Positions 25,731-35,369 of a DNA stretch of 64,000 bases are shown here, piece after piece; the stretch's first letter is position 1, and every line of letters starts with the position of its first letter. Where the stretch lies: positions 310,001-374,000 of the forward strand of contig NZ_JBHRTF010000006.1 in NCBI RefSeq assembly GCF_042646205.1. The letters are read 5' to 3'. This stretch comes from Cellvibrio fontiphilus_A. Its GTDB lineage: Bacteria > Pseudomonadota > Gammaproteobacteria > Pseudomonadales > Cellvibrionaceae. The translations under genes and the position numbers were made by a program. The notes below the pieces were generated by a model. That model made no database searches. It was given only the letters and a program-made list of their open reading frames with translations, and had not been told where the DNA came from.

Positions 25731-27152
25731 ATGACCGCTAAAACCCTTTACGACAAACTCTGGGATGTCCACCTCGTGCAGCAGCGCGACGATGGTTCAG
25801 CCTTGATCTACATTGATCGCCATATTGTTCACGAGGTGACTTCACCCCAGGCGTTTGATGGTCTGCGTCTGGCCGGTCGCAAGCCGTGGCGCGTGGATTC
25901 CATCCTCGCCACGCCCGATCACAACGTACCCACCACCCAAAAAGAGCGCGCTAATGGCGTGCAGGGCATTGAAGATCCTGTGTCGTTGATTCAGGTGCAA
26001 ACCCTTGATGACAACTGCGATGAATTCGGCATCGTCGAATTCAAAATTAACGATAAGCGCCAAGGCATAGTGCATGTTATTGGCCCGGAAACTGGCGCTT
26101 GTTTACCCGGCATGACAGTGGTTTGTGGCGACTCACATACCGCAACCAATGGTGCTTTGGGTGCTTTGGCGCACGGTATAGGCACCAGTGAAGTGGAGCA
26201 TGTCATGGCTACCCAGTGTTTGGTGGCCAAAAAAATGAAAAACATGCTGATTAAGGTTGAGGGCAAGCTCGGTCTGGGGGTTACCCCCAAGGATGTGGTG
26301 CTCGCCATTATCGCCAAAATTGGCACTGCCGGTGGCACGGGTTACGCCATGGAATTTGGTGGGCAAGTGTTCCGCGACATGAGTATGGAAGGGCGCATGA
26401 CGGTTTGTAATATGGCCATCGAAGCTGGCGCGCGCGCCGGTATGGTCGCGGTGGATCAAACTACTATCGACTACGTTAAAGGCCGTACCTACGCACCCAC
26501 GGGCGACTTGTGGGAAAAAGCCGTCGCCGATTGGAAAAGTTACGTGAGTGATGAAGGCGCACACTTTGATGCAGTCATCGAAATTGATGGCGCCAGCATC
26601 AAGCCTCAGGTTAGTTGGGGTACCTCACCCGAAATGGTGGTTTCAGTAGAGGATAAGGTGCCAGATCCAGCCAATGAGCCGGATCCGGTCAAGCGCAATG
26701 ACATGATTCGCGCACTGCAGTACATGGGGTTGCAACCTAATCAGCCAATCACGTCGATTCATGTGGATCGTGTTTTTATCGGTTCCTGCACCAACTCGCG
26801 CATTGAAGATATTCGTGCCGCTGCACAAGTCGTGAAGGGCAAGCAAAAAGCGGCATCGGTCAAAGAGGCGATTGTTGTGCCAGGTTCTGGCGCGGTAAAA
26901 GCTCAGGCAGAAGCCGAAGGCTTGGATCAGATTTTTATCGCCGCCGGTTTGGAATGGCGCGAGCCAGGTTGCTCCATGTGTTTGGCAATGAATGCCGACA
27001 AATTAGGTAATGGTGAACACTGTGCATCTACCTCGAACCGCAACTTTGAAGGGCGTCAGGGTTATGGCGGGCGCACTCACTTGGTCAGCCCTGCGATGGC
27101 AGCGGCGGCGGCGATTGCCGGTCATTTTGTTGATGTGCGCACTTTTAATTAA
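25731..27152 (+). CDS. leuC: 3-isopropylmalate dehydratase, large subunit
   Basis: A 473-residue aconitase-superfamily enzyme that isomerises 2- to 3-isopropylmalate together with LeuD in leucine synthesis. [4Fe-4S] cysteine motifs are present: GSCTNSR and EPGCSMCLAMN. Also visible are VCGDSHTATNGALG and the C-terminal NRNFEGRQG. I chose the ATG at 25731 with CGGAG upstream; the frame opens earlier at 25704 but that start lacks support. First gene of leuC-leuD-leuB-asd. Confidence 0.98.
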   Translation: MTAKTLYDKLWDVHLVQQRDDGSALIYIDRHIVHEVTSPQAFDGLRLAGRKPWRVDSILATPDHNVPTTQKERANGVQGIEDPVSLIQVQTLDDNCDEFGIVEFKINDKRQGIVHVIGPETGACLPGMTVVCGDSHTATNGALGALAHGIGTSEVEHVMATQCLVAKKMKNMLIKVEGKLGLGVTPKDVVLAIIAKIGTAGGTGYAMEFGGQVFRDMSMEGRMTVCNMAIEAGARAGMVAVDQTTIDYVKGRTYAPTGDLWEKAVADWKSYVSDEGAHFDAVIEIDGASIKPQVSWGTSPEMVVSVEDKVPDPANEPDPVKRNDMIRALQYMGLQPNQPITSIHVDRVFIGSCTNSRIEDIRAAAQVVKGKQKAASVKEAIVVPGSGAVKAQAEAEGLDQIFIAAGLEWREPGCSMCLAMNADKLGNGEHCASTSNRNFEGRQGYGGRTHLVSPAMAAAAAIAGHFVDVRTFN

Positions 27153-27167
27153 TCCATAGGAGAAGCC

Positions 27168-27815
27168 ATGAAAAGTTTTACTCTATTGCAAGGCATTGCC
27201 GCTCCGATGGATCGCGCGAATGTCGATACCGATATGATCATTCCCAAGCAGTTTTTAAAATCCATCAAGCGCACCGGCTTTGGTAAAAACTTGTTTGATG
27301 AGTTGCGTTATCTGGATGAAGGTAAACCGGATCAAAGTTGTGAAGGTCGCCCGTTAAATAGCGAGTTTCCGCTGAATTTCCCGCGCTACCAAAGTGCCAG
27401 CATTCTGCTCGCGCGTGAAAATTTTGGTTGTGGCTCCAGTCGCGAGCATGCACCTTGGGCTTTGGATGATTACGGCTTTCGCAGCATCATCGCGCCCAGT
27501 TTTGCGGATATCTTTTACAATAATTGCTTTAAAAATGGCTTGCTGCCCATTGTGTTGAGCGATGCGATTGTCGATCAGTTGTTTAACGAAATGTACGCCA
27601 CTGAAGGCTACGAGTTAACCATTGATCTTTCCGCGCAGCTGGTCAAAACCCCGGGGGGTGATAGCTTCCCGTTTGAGATCGACGAATTTCGTAAACATTG
27701 CTTGTTGAACGGTTTGGACGATATAGGTCTAACTCTTGAGCATGCAGATGCCATTCGCGCCTATGAAGCCAAACGTCGCGTGGAAGCGCCTTGGTTGTTT
27801 GATGTCGTTAAATAA
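27168..27815 (+). CDS. leuD: 3-isopropylmalate dehydratase, small subunit
   Basis: A 215-residue swivelling-domain partner of LeuC. It contains NVDTDMIIPKQFLK near the N-terminus and the substrate loop NFGCGSSREHAPWAL. It starts 15 bases after leuC with an AGGAG ribosome site. Full length. Confidence 0.98.
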   Translation: MKSFTLLQGIAAPMDRANVDTDMIIPKQFLKSIKRTGFGKNLFDELRYLDEGKPDQSCEGRPLNSEFPLNFPRYQSASILLARENFGCGSSREHAPWALDDYGFRSIIAPSFADIFYNNCFKNGLLPIVLSDAIVDQLFNEMYATEGYELTIDLSAQLVKTPGGDSFPFEIDEFRKHCLLNGLDDIGLTLEHADAIRAYEAKRRVEAPWLFDVVK

Positions 27816-27836
27816 TTTTTTATCTGGAGATCGCTT

Positions 27837-28913
27837 GTGGGCAAACATATTTTAATTCTGGAAGGTGACGGCATCGGCCCGGAAATCGTGCGTGAAGCGC
27901 GCAAAGTATTGGATCTGGTAAATACCAAATTCGATCTGGGGTTGACCTTTGAAAGCGACCACATGGGCGGCTGTGCAATTGATGCTTACGGTGTTCCGCT
28001 GGCGGACTCCACGCTTGAAAAAGCGCGCAAAGCCGATGCGATTCTGCTGGGTGCTGTGGGTGGCCCCAAGTGGGATAAGTTGGATCGTGCGATTCGCCCG
28101 GAAAAGGGGCTGTTAAAGATTCGTTCGCAGTTGGGTTTGTATGCAAACCTGCGTCCGGCACTCTTGTATCCGCAATTGGTGGAGGCTTCCTCGCTCAAGC
28201 CAGAAGTCGTTTCAGGTTTGGATATTTTGATCGTGCGCGAGTTGGCGGGCGGTATCTATTTTGGTGAGCCGCGCGGTATTCGTGTGTTGGAAAACGGTGA
28301 GCGCGAAGGTTACAACACCTACAAATACTCCGAGAGTGAGATTATTCGCATTGGTCGTACCGCATTTGAAATGGCGCGCAAACGCAATCGCAAAGTCTGT
28401 TCAGTAGATAAGGCGAATGTGTTGGAGGCAACCATGCTGTGGCGCGAAGTGATGGATACCTTGCACAAAGAATACCCTGATGTTGAGCTGTCTCACATGT
28501 ATGTTGACAATGCCGCTATGCAGCTAGTGCGTGCGCCCAAACAGTTCGACGTATTAGTGACGGGTAACATGTTTGGTGATATTTTGTCCGATGCGGCAGC
28601 CATGTTAACTGGCTCCATCGGCATGTTGCCTTCGGCGTCCCTGGATAAAGATGGCCGCGGTATGTACGAACCCTGCCATGGTTCGGCGCCGGACATAGCC
28701 GGGCAGGGTATAGCCAACCCGCTGGCAACTATATTATCGGTGTCGATGATGCTGCGTTACTCGCTGGGTTATCCACGGGTGGCAGATGTAATTGAGTCTG
28801 CAGTCGGCAAGGTGCTGGATCAAGGTTTCCGCACCGCAGATATTTATACTGAAGGTACGACTAAAGTATCTACCTCGCAAATGGGCGATGCCGTAGTTGC
28901 AGCGCTGGCGTAA
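27837..28913 (+). CDS. leuB: 3-isopropylmalate dehydrogenase
   Basis: A 358-residue NAD-dependent oxidative decarboxylase yielding 2-oxoisocaproate, the leucine precursor. The start is GTG (27837) with CTGGAGA upstream; the protein begins MGKHILILEGDGIGPEI. Characteristic segments are RPEKGLLKIR (substrate arginine), VRELAGGIYFGEPRG, VDKANVLE and the metal-site MFGDILSDAAAML. It is 21 bases after leuD. Confidence 0.98.
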   Translation: MGKHILILEGDGIGPEIVREARKVLDLVNTKFDLGLTFESDHMGGCAIDAYGVPLADSTLEKARKADAILLGAVGGPKWDKLDRAIRPEKGLLKIRSQLGLYANLRPALLYPQLVEASSLKPEVVSGLDILIVRELAGGIYFGEPRGIRVLENGEREGYNTYKYSESEIIRIGRTAFEMARKRNRKVCSVDKANVLEATMLWREVMDTLHKEYPDVELSHMYVDNAAMQLVRAPKQFDVLVTGNMFGDILSDAAAMLTGSIGMLPSASLDKDGRGMYEPCHGSAPDIAGQGIANPLATILSVSMMLRYSLGYPRVADVIESAVGKVLDQGFRTADIYTEGTTKVSTSQMGDAVVAALA

Positions 28914-28940
28914 CCAATAGTTGACGAAAGAGAGAAATAC

Positions 28941-30053
28941 ATGAAAGTAGGTTTTGTAGGCTGGCGTGGTATGGTGGGCTCTGTATTGATGGAGCGTATG
29001 CAAGCAGAGAAAGATTTTGCTGATATAGAGCCGGTATTTTTCACCACTTCTAATGTGGGTGGCGCTGCACCGGCTGTTGCATCCGGTCTACCTGCGCTAA
29101 AAGATGCTTATTCAGTAGATGACTTAAAACAATTGGATGTAATCGTCACTTGCCAAGGTGGCGATTACACCAACGAAATTTTCCCGAAACTGCGTTCATC
29201 TGGGTGGGCTGGTTACTGGGTAGATGCTGCATCCAGTCTGCGCATGGATAAAGATGCCATCATAGTTCTCGATCCAGTGAATAGTGATGTCATCAAAAAT
29301 GGAATCGCCAGTGGCGTAAAAAATTACATCGGCGGAAACTGTACTGTCAGTCTCATGCTGATGGGGCTGGGTGGTTTGTTTAAGGCTGGCTTGGTCGAGT
29401 GGGTTTCATCAATGACCTATCAGGCAGCTTCAGGTGCGGGCGCCCAAAACATGCGCGAGCTTATCTCGCAAATGGGTGCTTTGCATGCCTCTGTGGCCGA
29501 TAAACTGGCTGATCCAAAGTCTGCTATTTTGGAAATTGATCGCATTATCGCTGAGACAATGCGCAGTGAAGAATTGCCAAAGGCTAACTTTGGCCATCCT
29601 CTGGCAGGTAGCTTGCTGCCCTATATAGATAAGCAGTGGGAAACTGGCCAATCAAAAGAGGAGTGGAAAGGGCAGGTGGAAACCAACAAAATCCTGGGGC
29701 GTGATGGTAACCCAATTCCTGTGGATGGTTTATGTGTGCGTATTGGTGCCATGCGCTGCCATAGTCAGGCACTGACTATCAAGCTGAATAAAGATGTGCC
29801 TATCGCGGATATCGAAGCTTTGATTGCAAACGCAAATCCATGGGCGAGCGTGGTTGCTAACGAGCGCGAGTCAAGCATGCGTGATCTGACACCCACCAAG
29901 GTGACTGGTACTTTAAATATCCCAGTGGGGCGTCTGCGCAAGATGAACATGGGGCCGCAGTATTTATCTGCCTTTACCGTTGGTGATCAGTTGTTGTGGG
30001 GGGCGGCCGAACCGCTGCGTCGCATGCTGCGAATCCTTAAAGAAGCTAAATAG
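28941..30053 (+). CDS. asd: Aspartate-semialdehyde dehydrogenase
   Basis: A 370-residue NADPH enzyme that reduces aspartyl phosphate to aspartate semialdehyde, the branch to lysine/diaminopimelate, methionine and threonine. The N-terminal Rossmann motif is GFVGWRGMVGS. The catalytic cysteine is C134 in GGNCTVS. It follows leuB by 27 bases, as in Pseudomonas, and is the last gene before a terminator. Because diaminopimelate is needed for peptidoglycan, this gene is likely essential. Confidence 0.98.
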   Translation: MKVGFVGWRGMVGSVLMERMQAEKDFADIEPVFFTTSNVGGAAPAVASGLPALKDAYSVDDLKQLDVIVTCQGGDYTNEIFPKLRSSGWAGYWVDAASSLRMDKDAIIVLDPVNSDVIKNGIASGVKNYIGGNCTVSLMLMGLGGLFKAGLVEWVSSMTYQAASGAGAQNMRELISQMGALHASVADKLADPKSAILEIDRIIAETMRSEELPKANFGHPLAGSLLPYIDKQWETGQSKEEWKGQVETNKILGRDGNPIPVDGLCVRIGAMRCHSQALTIKLNKDVPIADIEALIANANPWASVVANERESSMRDLTPTKVTGTLNIPVGRLRKMNMGPQYLSAFTVGDQLLWGAAEPLRRMLRILKEAK

Positions 30054-30080
30054 TCATTATTAGTGTTATGTATCGAAAAG

Positions 30081-30107
30081 ACCCGGGGATAAAATCCTCG
30101 GGTTTTT
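30081..30107 (+). terminator. Intrinsic terminator of leuCDB-asd
   Basis: ACCCGGGGAT (30081-30090) pairs with ATCCTCGGGT (30094-30103) including one G-T wobble, loop of 3 bases, followed by six T residues. Confidence 0.9.
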
Positions 30108-30145
30108 TGTTTTTGATAACCAAAAACACCCAAATAAGGATTTAA

Positions 30146-30238
30146 ATGTCAGTCTTTTTTCACATTTTTATCATTAAGCGCCTAAAAACTATTAAAAAGT
30201 GTCGTGTCCGCAGGGTTTGTCAAGACCCCGAGTATTGA
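30146..30238 (+). CDS. Possible 30-residue basic peptide
   Basis: An ATG with a good TAAGGA site five bases upstream opens a 30-codon frame beginning MSVFFHIFIIKRLKTIKK, hydrophobic then strongly basic with two cysteines. It could be a real small membrane-associated peptide or chance. There is no supporting neighbour; fimV follows 166 bases later. Confidence 0.2.
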   Translation: MSVFFHIFIIKRLKTIKKCRVRRVCQDPEY

Positions 30239-30404
30239 TAAAAAGCTATTTATAATGAATACTTACGAACGATACTGAAGATTCATTCGAGGTTTTATGC
30301 CTCTCCCACACAGCATACTCAACCTGCATGACGCTGTGTTTATCAACTAAAATGTCTGCCTACTCTGGTTCAATGCAGCCGTGGAATAATAAAAGGATAG
30401 CGCT

Positions 30405-33400
30405 ATGCGTCTTCGTCAGTTGGTTTTAGCCTGTGGTCTTTCGTCCTTTGTACTGTCGCCTTATGCCAGTGCTTTGGGCTTAGGTGAGGTTAAACTCAAG
30501 TCATCGTTGAACCAGCCCTTGGAGGCTGAGGTGAAGTTGCTCGATACTCGCGACTTGACCGCTGAGCAAATTCTAGTTACTTTGGCTTCTCCTGCTGACT
30601 TTGAGCGAAATGGTGTTGACCGCCTTTATTTCTACACAGAGTTACAATTTCAGGTTGATCTCGATTCCGCGGATGGCCCTAAGGTTATCATTCGCTCGCG
30701 TAATCCCGTGCGCGAACCTTACTTAAACTTCCTTATTGAGGCGCGTTGGACAGCAGGGCGGCTGTTGCGTGAGTACACACTCTTAATGGATCTGCCCACC
30801 TTCGATGAAGATGCGCGCTCCTCTTCCGTTGTTGCCCCGGCAGCAGCAATTACAACATCAACACGCCAGTCGGCGCCTGCTGTGGCCCCTCGCAGTTCTG
30901 TTGCAGAGTCTGCATCGCCTTCTCGTAAGTCGGCGGTAGAGAGTGGCGCTCCTATCAGTCCAAGTGAGTATGAAGTTCGGGCAAATGACACTCTGTGGGA
31001 AATCGCCATGAGGGTGCGCCAGGATTCAGGCGTCTCGGTACATCAAAGTATGATGGCGCTCTATCGAGCAAATCCTGATGCCTTTATTAATGGAAATATT
31101 AACAAGCTGCGACGTGGTCAAGTACTACGCGTTCCTGATGCAAGCGAAATGCGCTCTGTAGGAAAAACGGAAGCGGTTAATCAGTTTGCACAGGCTACCG
31201 GCGACTCAAATTATGGAGCCCAGCTCAACGCATCCCGTCGTTCTAGTAGCACTCAGGCTGAATCCGCGGAGGTCAGTGGTCGGGTTAAATTGGCTGCCCC
31301 CTCCGCTGGGAGTAATGCTGGTCAAGGGAGTGGTGCAAATGACGGTGCGGGCAGAGCGCTTGAAAGTGAGCTTGCTGCAACCTTGGAGGAGTTGGATAAA
31401 ACTAAATCCGAAAACACTGAGTTAGGCTCTCGTGTTAAAGATCTTGAGGCACAAATCGAAACTATGGAGCGGCTTGTTGCGGTTAGCAATGAAAAGCTTC
31501 GTGCGCTGCAAGTTGCAGCAGGCCAAGAGCCAGCTAAGCCAGATTCTGCTCCTGCAGAGATTGCCCAAGTATCGTCTGCTGCACTGCAAGAGTCTGCTCT
31601 ATCAAGTGCGGCAGCTGCTGTCCAGCCTCCCTTGCCTGCAGCCCCCAAACCTAAACCTGTTGTTCAGCAGCCAAAGCCTGAGCCAAGTCTGGTTGAGTCG
31701 GTAACCAGCAACCCGTTATTGCTGGCTCTTGCCGGACTGGGAGTGCTGGGAGTTGGTGGCGCAGCATATGCTTATCGCCGCCGCAAGGAGCAGCAAGAAC
31801 AACAACACAACGAAGATGAAAATCAATTCACAGTGGATGAATCTCTTGGTGAGCAGGACGAACCAAGCTTTCATGAAAATAATGATATCTCTGAGGAAAT
31901 AGATTCCTCTCTGTTCGAAGATGATAGTGAAAGGACTGCTGTTGCTGAAACTGGCGATGTTGTTGGTGAGGCTGATATCTATATAGCTTACGGTAAGTTA
32001 GATCAGGCAGAGGAAATGCTGATCAACGCTTTAGAAAAAGACCCTAACTCTACTGATATCAGAATGAAGTTATTGGAGGTTTATGCTCAACAGCAAAATG
32101 CTCCATCATTTGATAAACACTATGCGCTACTGTTACCCATGGCAGGAGCCGCGCTCATATCCAAAGCGTCTGAGTTACGCGAGACTATTTCTGGTGCGAG
32201 TGATTATTCTGCGGATGCAGATGTTGCCAGTGAAGTTTCAGATGATTTTGGCGCTGACTTTTCATTAGATGGTTTTGATTCAGATGATTCTGCATCGTCA
32301 GCTACACAAACAGTTGCTGATAGCGACAATGCCACCTCGTCTCTAGCAGGTGATGCCGAGACAGAGTTCAACTTTGATTTTGATCTGGATTTGGATGATG
32401 ACGAGTCGACTATAGCGTCTCTCGCTTCAGGAGATGCACCAGCACTTGATGGTGATAGCGCATCGGAGTTTGATTTTGATCTCTCCGAGCTTGATGAAAG
32501 TGCTTCTGCTGAGGAAGGTGACAAGGTCTCTGAACTGTCAATAGCCTTTGGTGAGTTGGATTCAAATCATGAAATTGGTGATGCTTCCACCGAAGGCAAG
32601 AGTGCTGAAGAAGAGTTCACATTCGATTTCGATGATGACCTTGCTTTGAGTGATGCTGAGCCTGATCTCAATGCAACAGGTGAAAGTCTGGAAGTTATTG
32701 CTGATGACTTTAATCTTGACATGAATGTTGAGGATGTTGATCTGGCTGCGCTTGATCATGAGATGGAAAGTTTGGATGTTGATTTTGATGACGAGGCTGC
32801 TTTGGATGAGGAGCCTGCAATCGCCGAATTTGTTGCTGGGGAGATTGCCAAAGATGAGGCTGAATTCGGCTTGGATCTCGATGATGATATTGCACCATTG
32901 CACGGCTCTGATGATTTAGAGCTTTTGGCTGAAGACTTGGGTTCAACCAAGCTGAATCTGACTGATGACTTGGATAAGGTTGGTCAAGTTGATTTTGGTC
33001 CAGCGACGATTGTAGGTGATGACGAATTCAATTTGTCCATGGAAGATGATAGCGGTTCATCGCTTGAGCTTGATTCGGGGGATTTTGACCTCGCAGACCT
33101 GGATGAAGAGTTTGCAGGGCTCGATCAACAAGTTCTTGATCCAGTGGTGCCTGATGGCGATAAAGATATAGTCGATCTTGAGTTGCATGATGAAATCCCT
33201 GGGCAAGTAGTTGATCTTCCAGAGGTTGCCAGCGGTTTCGATGCGCCTCTGTCTGCTGAGGCAGAGCAGGATTTGCCTGGTTTTGAGCAGCCTCTTGAGG
33301 TAGAGCAAGACGAAGATTTGTTTGCTGAGGCTTTATCTGATTTTGCATCGGAATCAGATGAACTAAATCTTGAATCTTATTCTAGTGGTGAATCAGAGCT

Positions 33401-33605
33401 GGCTGGCTTGAGTGATGATGATATGGATTCGGAGCTCGATTTCCTTGCTGATGCTGACGAAGCGGCAACCAAGCTTGATTTGGCTAGAGCTTACATCGAT
33501 ATGGGTGATATCGATGGCGCAAAAGATATATTGACTGAGGTTGTCAGTGAGGGCAGTGAAGAGCAGCGCAACGAAGCCAATGAGCTGCTTGGTCGTATCG
33601 TTTAA
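30405..33605 (+). CDS. fimV: FimV polar hub protein
   Basis: A 1066-residue inner-membrane protein that organises the cell pole, type IV pili and twitching in Pseudomonas. There is a signal segment (about 1-23), an N-terminal FimV domain starting GLGEVKLKSSLNQPLEAEV, and a peptidoglycan-binding LysM (about 188-245). A coiled coil (about 317-372), a Pro/Ala linker, one membrane helix (about 437-457) followed by YRRRKEQ, and a long acidic cytoplasmic part come next. TPR-like segments are near 525-575 (DIYIAYGKLDQAEEMLINAL) and at the end, where the conserved FimV C-terminal motif ATKLDLARAYIDMGDIDGAK is intact. Followed by a strong terminator. Confidence 0.97.
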   Translation: MRLRQLVLACGLSSFVLSPYASALGLGEVKLKSSLNQPLEAEVKLLDTRDLTAEQILVTLASPADFERNGVDRLYFYTELQFQVDLDSADGPKVIIRSRNPVREPYLNFLIEARWTAGRLLREYTLLMDLPTFDEDARSSSVVAPAAAITTSTRQSAPAVAPRSSVAESASPSRKSAVESGAPISPSEYEVRANDTLWEIAMRVRQDSGVSVHQSMMALYRANPDAFINGNINKLRRGQVLRVPDASEMRSVGKTEAVNQFAQATGDSNYGAQLNASRRSSSTQAESAEVSGRVKLAAPSAGSNAGQGSGANDGAGRALESELAATLEELDKTKSENTELGSRVKDLEAQIETMERLVAVSNEKLRALQVAAGQEPAKPDSAPAEIAQVSSAALQESALSSAAAAVQPPLPAAPKPKPVVQQPKPEPSLVESVTSNPLLLALAGLGVLGVGGAAYAYRRRKEQQEQQHNEDENQFTVDESLGEQDEPSFHENNDISEEIDSSLFEDDSERTAVAETGDVVGEADIYIAYGKLDQAEEMLINALEKDPNSTDIRMKLLEVYAQQQNAPSFDKHYALLLPMAGAALISKASELRETISGASDYSADADVASEVSDDFGADFSLDGFDSDDSASSATQTVADSDNATSSLAGDAETEFNFDFDLDLDDDESTIASLASGDAPALDGDSASEFDFDLSELDESASAEEGDKVSELSIAFGELDSNHEIGDASTEGKSAEEEFTFDFDDDLALSDAEPDLNATGESLEVIADDFNLDMNVEDVDLAALDHEMESLDVDFDDEAALDEEPAIAEFVAGEIAKDEAEFGLDLDDDIAPLHGSDDLELLAEDLGSTKLNLTDDLDKVGQVDFGPATIVGDDEFNLSMEDDSGSSLELDSGDFDLADLDEEFAGLDQQVLDPVVPDGDKDIVDLELHDEIPGQVVDLPEVASGFDAPLSAEAEQDLPGFEQPLEVEQDEDLFAEALSDFASESDELNLESYSSGESELAGLSDDDMDSELDFLADADEAATKLDLARAYIDMGDIDGAKDILTEVVSEGSEEQRNEANELLGRIV

Positions 33606-33619
33606 CTGTTAGATTTACA

Positions 33620-33651
33620 AAAAAGCCTTGCACTAACCTGCAAGGCTTTTT
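33620..33651 (+). terminator. Intrinsic terminator of fimV
   Basis: AAGCCTTGCA-type arm (to 33632) pairs with TGCAAGGCTT (33639 on), loop CTAACC, then a run of seven T residues. Confidence 0.92.
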
Positions 33652-33680
33652 TTATTTTCAGGTTTTAAATTTGGTGTTGT

Positions 33681-34580
33681 ATGACTGATAACTATGTCCC
33701 TTTGTCCAAACCTTATGTGCGCAGTGGCGAAATCGTGGCTGATACGGTCTGGCCAGAGGGTATGCATAGGATTGCGCTGGGAGTTGAATACAAAGGCTCT
33801 GATTTTCATGGTTTTCAGATTCAGCCCAATGGTGTAAGCACAGTTCAGCAGGCACTTGAGCGGGCGCTTTCGCGCGTTGCTAATGAGTCAATATCGCTTG
33901 TTTGTGCTGGCCGAACTGATGCGGGTGTGCACGCCACAAGCCAAGTGGTGCATTTTGATACCGTTGCTGTCCGTCCGGAAAAAGCGTGGTTGCGTGGTTC
34001 TCGCCCCTATTTGCCCGATTCGGTCAGTGTGCGTTGGGCCAAAGAGGTTGCTCCTCAATTCCATGCGCGCTTTAGTGCGCAGAATCGTACTTATCGATAT
34101 TTGATTACGGATGCCAAGGTGCCTTCGGGGTTGCTGCACGATCAAATCACTTGGTCATCACGTCCTTTGTCTCTGGATCTTATGCGTGCTGCTGCTGCAT
34201 ATTTGGTGGGTCAGCATGACTTTACTTCTTTTCGGGCGACACAGTGCCAGGCAAAGAGTCCGGTTCGTCGAATAGAGTATTTGCATATAGTGCGGCGTGG
34301 AGAGTTGATCATAGTAGAGGTTCAGGCAAATGCCTTTTTGCACCACATGGTACGCAATATTGTTGGTGTGCTTATGGCCGTAGGTGCAGGGGATAAGCCT
34401 GCGGAGTGGGTTGCCGATGTGCTCGCTGCCCGTGATCGCAGTGCAGCGGGTGTTACGGCAAAGCCGTTTGGTTTGTATTTGGTTGGGGTTGATTACCCTG
34501 TCGTTTTTGGGTTGCCTAGTGTGTTGCCTGGGCCTCTTTATTTCTCCGAACCTCTTGGTGGTTTTGCGGGTGAGGTTTAG
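33681..34580 (+). CDS. truA: tRNA pseudouridine(38-40) synthase
   Basis: A 299-residue enzyme that isomerises uridines 38-40 in the tRNA anticodon stem-loop. The catalytic aspartate is D80 in CAGRTDAGVHA; NRTYRYLI and FLHHMVRNIVG are also conserved. The annotated ATG gives about 28 residues before the usual start region (MHRIALGVEYKG). Neither ATG has a strong ribosome site, so the start is uncertain. It lies between fimV and trpF as in Pseudomonas. Confidence 0.96.
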   Translation: MTDNYVPLSKPYVRSGEIVADTVWPEGMHRIALGVEYKGSDFHGFQIQPNGVSTVQQALERALSRVANESISLVCAGRTDAGVHATSQVVHFDTVAVRPEKAWLRGSRPYLPDSVSVRWAKEVAPQFHARFSAQNRTYRYLITDAKVPSGLLHDQITWSSRPLSLDLMRAAAAYLVGQHDFTSFRATQCQAKSPVRRIEYLHIVRRGELIIVEVQANAFLHHMVRNIVGVLMAVGAGDKPAEWVADVLAARDRSAAGVTAKPFGLYLVGVDYPVVFGLPSVLPGPLYFSEPLGGFAGEV

Positions 34581-34706
34581 GCGTGAAGGGTGTTTTTGCG
34601 GCGATGGCATGTAAACTCTGCTATCATCCTGCACAATTTTATGCGCAGATCTTTTGCGATAAGCACTGTCTATCTTTGGTTTTTGGAGCGTCCGGTTTTG
34701 TCCTGT

Positions 34707-35369
34707 ATGCGCATTAAAATTTGCGGCATCACCTCGGTTGATGATGCGTATGCCACTGTTGACGCTGGTGCTGATGCGCTTGGGTTGGTTTTCTATGCCG
34801 CCAGTCCACGTGCTGTCAATTCTGGGTTGGCACGTCAGATCTCTCTTGCTGCTGGTCCTTTTGTATCAGTTACCGGCTTATTTGTTGATGCTGATCCAGA
34901 GTTTGTGACTAGCGTATTGAACAGGGTGCCTTTGCAATTATTGCAATTTCATGGGGATGAACCTGAGGCATATTGTGTATCTTTTGGGCGCCCCTACATG
35001 AAGGCCATTCGTATGCGGCCCAATGTTGATGTGAACGCGGAGATCGCACGCTACCCCAGCGCGTCGGGAATCCTACTGGATGCATATCGCCCAGGTGTGC
35101 CGGGTGGAACAGGAGAGACCTTCGATTGGACGCGGGTTCCTCGTCAATCATCTGTACCCATTGTGTTGGCTGGCGGTCTCACCGCAGAGAATGTCGGTGA
35201 TGCGATCACAACAACTGCCGTTTATGGGGTTGACGTGAGCGGTGGTGTAGAATCTTCCCCCGGTAAAAAAAATCACAAACAAATAGCTTTATTTATCAAT
35301 AACGCACGGCGTGCTGCTCAAAAATGTAGCGGATCGTCGGCTCCGAACAGGTGGTTAAACGGTGAATAA
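34707..35369 (+). CDS. trpF: Phosphoribosylanthranilate isomerase
   Basis: A 220-residue TIM barrel for the third committed step of tryptophan synthesis. It begins MRIKICGITSVDDA with the catalytic base Cys6. The catalytic acid Asp lies in GILLDAYRPG, and the phosphate loop is GGLTAENV. I chose ATG 34707 because the family starts there, although the frame opens at 34590. Its last eight bases overlap the trpB start, implying coupled translation. Confidence 0.97.
   Translation: MRIKICGITSVDDAYATVDAGADALGLVFYAASPRAVNSGLARQISLAAGPFVSVTGLFVDADPEFVTSVLNRVPLQLLQFHGDEPEAYCVSFGRPYMKAIRMRPNVDVNAEIARYPSASGILLDAYRPGVPGGTGETFDWTRVPRQSSVPIVLAGGLTAENVGDAITTTAVYGVDVSGGVESSPGKKNHKQIALFINNARRAAQKCSGSSAPNRWLNGE

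Larger units (their letters stand above)
30054..30404. other. 351-base gap between asd and fimV
   Basis: It contains the asd terminator, a possible 30-codon ORF (listed separately) and the fimV promoter region. The rest is AT-rich without further structure I can support. AAAGGATAGCGCT just before 30405 is the fimV ribosome site. Confidence 0.5.
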
